A stretch of DNA of 24,757 nucleotides from contig PXDI01000055.1 of NCBI GenBank assembly GCA_003565095.1, positions 1-24,757 on the forward strand. The letters are read 5' to 3'. Source of the stretch: PVC group bacterium (GTDB taxonomy: Bacteria > Verrucomicrobiota > Kiritimatiellia > UBA8416 > PXDI01). Positions 23,875-24,757 of the stretch are shown in pieces. The notes beneath the pieces are model-generated. The model was not told the DNA's origin, made no database searches, and saw nothing but the letters and a program-made list of their open reading frames with translations. Position 1 is the first letter of the stretch, and each line of letters opens with the position of its first letter. Made by a program: the position numbers and the translations under genes.

Positions 23875-24757
23875 TTACCGTCCCAGTTTTCCCGGCCATG
23901 GCAGATCCAGTTCGGGTGCGCCATAGGAAAGCTGGGTCAGGGAAATATTGGGGCCGAATGCCTGAGAGCAGAACAGGTAGATGCAGGCAATACAGATAAA
24001 GATTGCCGCTATCGCAAAGAACGAAAACGCGCCATGCGGTTCCGGTTCGCCGATTGGCAGATTTGCCGCCGCCAGCGCGGCTTTTTCGGCTGGACTGCCT
24101 TTGGCGTGTTTGATTTCCTTTGGTCCGGTATCCTCGGATGTGCCGCTCGGACGTTTGACTCTGATCGTTTTTTTGCGGGTAGGGGAGACATCCGGCTCGG
24201 CGTCCTCGTCCGGGATATCAATCCGGGCGGTCTGGCCTTTTGCGGCAGTGTCTAAGGCCGCGGTCGCCGCGGCCGGCGGTTTGGCAACTTTAATCGTCGG
24301 CGCCTCGCTTGGTCTCTTCAGGCGAATCGTTTTCGGTCCGCCTTCATCTTCCTGCCCGGACTGCATGGCAGATTCAAGTGAAATGCGTGAAGTTTTGCGT
24401 TTAGCGGCTTCGAGATTACTGGTTTCCGCCTTGGCTGCAATGGGGCTGACGGGTGCCGCACCCTGTGACGCGGTAGAAGGCTTTATGCGGATGGTTTTCG
24501 GCGCATCGGTCGCTGCCGGTCCACGGGTCATGTCACCCTGTTTTGCCGAATCCAACGGAATCCGGGATGTCTGGCGCTTGGCGACCTCGAGTGGTATGCG
24601 AGACGTTTCCTTCTTTTTCGGGCCACCGGCGGTCAAAGGTGTCGGCGGCATCTTGATTTCCATTGTATGTGAAAGACTATCGTCCTCGTTATCCTGTGCG
24701 GTTGCAGCGGGTGCAGCCGTGGGCGGTTTGATGGCGACCGCGGCGGGTCCGCCCAGC
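23875..24757 (-). CDS. Repeat-rich single-pass membrane protein, 5' end outside window
   Basis: At least 293 residues; the frame is open to the window edge. An ATG at 24663 exists, but it has no ribosome-binding site, and the codons upstream continue the same Pro/Ala/Thr-rich style and complete a TMEIKMPP copy of one repeat, so I treat the gene as partial. Numbered from that ATG, two short motifs recur: TSRI (20-23, 32-35, 91-94; weaker at 81 and 145) and KTIR[ILV]K (56-61, 111-116, 165-170). They combine into a larger unit seen twice (19-63 and 80-119). The region is basic, low in hydrophobic residues and likely disordered. One membrane helix lies at 212-232, followed by a 30-residue tail. 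The repeated Thr/Ser near basic residues and the kinase gene directly downstream suggest a phosphorylation scaffold (inference). I know no function for this family. Confidence 0.68.
   Translation of the reverse strand, partial: LGGPAAVAIKPPTAAPAATAQDNEDDSLSHTMEIKMPPTPLTAGGPKKKETSRIPLEVAKRQTSRIPLDSAKQGDMTRGPAATDAPKTIRIKPSTASQGAAPVSPIAAKAETSNLEAAKRKTSRISLESAMQSGQEDEGGPKTIRLKRPSEAPTIKVAKPPAAATAALDTAAKGQTARIDIPDEDAEPDVSPTRKKTIRVKRPSGTSEDTGPKEIKHAKGSPAEKAALAAANLPIGEPEPHGAFSFFAIAAIFICIACIYLFCSQAFGPNISLTQLSYGAPELDLPWPGKLGR

Noticed and set aside
23853..23924. Longer kinase start at 23924
   Set aside because: It would overlap the preceding gene by 50 nt and add 24 residues with no kinase similarity.

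Overview
The window reads as ordinary chromosome from a Gram-negative-type bacterium, GC-rich (by eye in the mid-50s percent) and gene-dense. Three things point to the PVC superphylum, most likely a Verrucomicrobiota/Kiritimatiellota-like lineage, though nothing here proves it. These are a large secreted clan GH-A-like glycosidase, a large secreted PQQ-repeat protein, and a eukaryotic-type Ser/Thr kinase beside a membrane protein full of TSRI and KTIR repeats. No rRNA, CRISPR array, IS element, transposase or phage gene was found.

Layout. (1) 1-446: a gene-poor stretch with short repeats, then tRNA-Lys(CTT) and tRNA-Gly(GCC), both minus strand behind one promoter. (2) 521-4278, minus: a secreted glycoside hydrolase followed 17 bp later by a SAM methyltransferase of the Methyltransf_32 type. 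(3) 4523-12347: a peptide-type ABC importer split into two minus-strand operons, oppD-oppF and [substrate-binding protein + OppB fusion]-oppC. A plus-strand PAS/HisKA/REC signalling gene lies between them. (4) 12452-15404, plus: a small secreted protein, then thrS (lacking the N-terminal TGS domain) and infC, which overlap by ATGA. (5) 15462-17790, minus: psd-pssA-family-4 uracil-DNA glycosylase, a tight operon joining phosphatidylethanolamine synthesis to DNA repair. (6) 18212-22369, plus: a 1385-residue exported PQQ-repeat protein. (7) 22359-24757, minus: a Ser/Thr kinase behind a repeat-rich single-pass membrane protein that runs off the window.

How parts work together. In the importer, the binding protein is fused to the OppB permease, OppC completes the channel, and OppD/OppF supply the ATPases through ATGA-coupled genes. 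The PAS/HisKA/REC protein has no kinase ATPase domain, so it would need a partner. Psd acts directly on the product of PssA. ThrRS and IF3 are both translation proteins. The kinase and the TSRI/KTIR protein probably form an enzyme-substrate or scaffold pair (inference).

The most noteworthy features are the binding-protein/permease fusion, the kinase with its repeat-rich partner, the TGS-less ThrRS, a 20-bp perfect palindrome holding the stop codons of two convergent genes, and at least four different short-period degenerate repeats in intergenic gaps, two of them arranged as inverted pairs.
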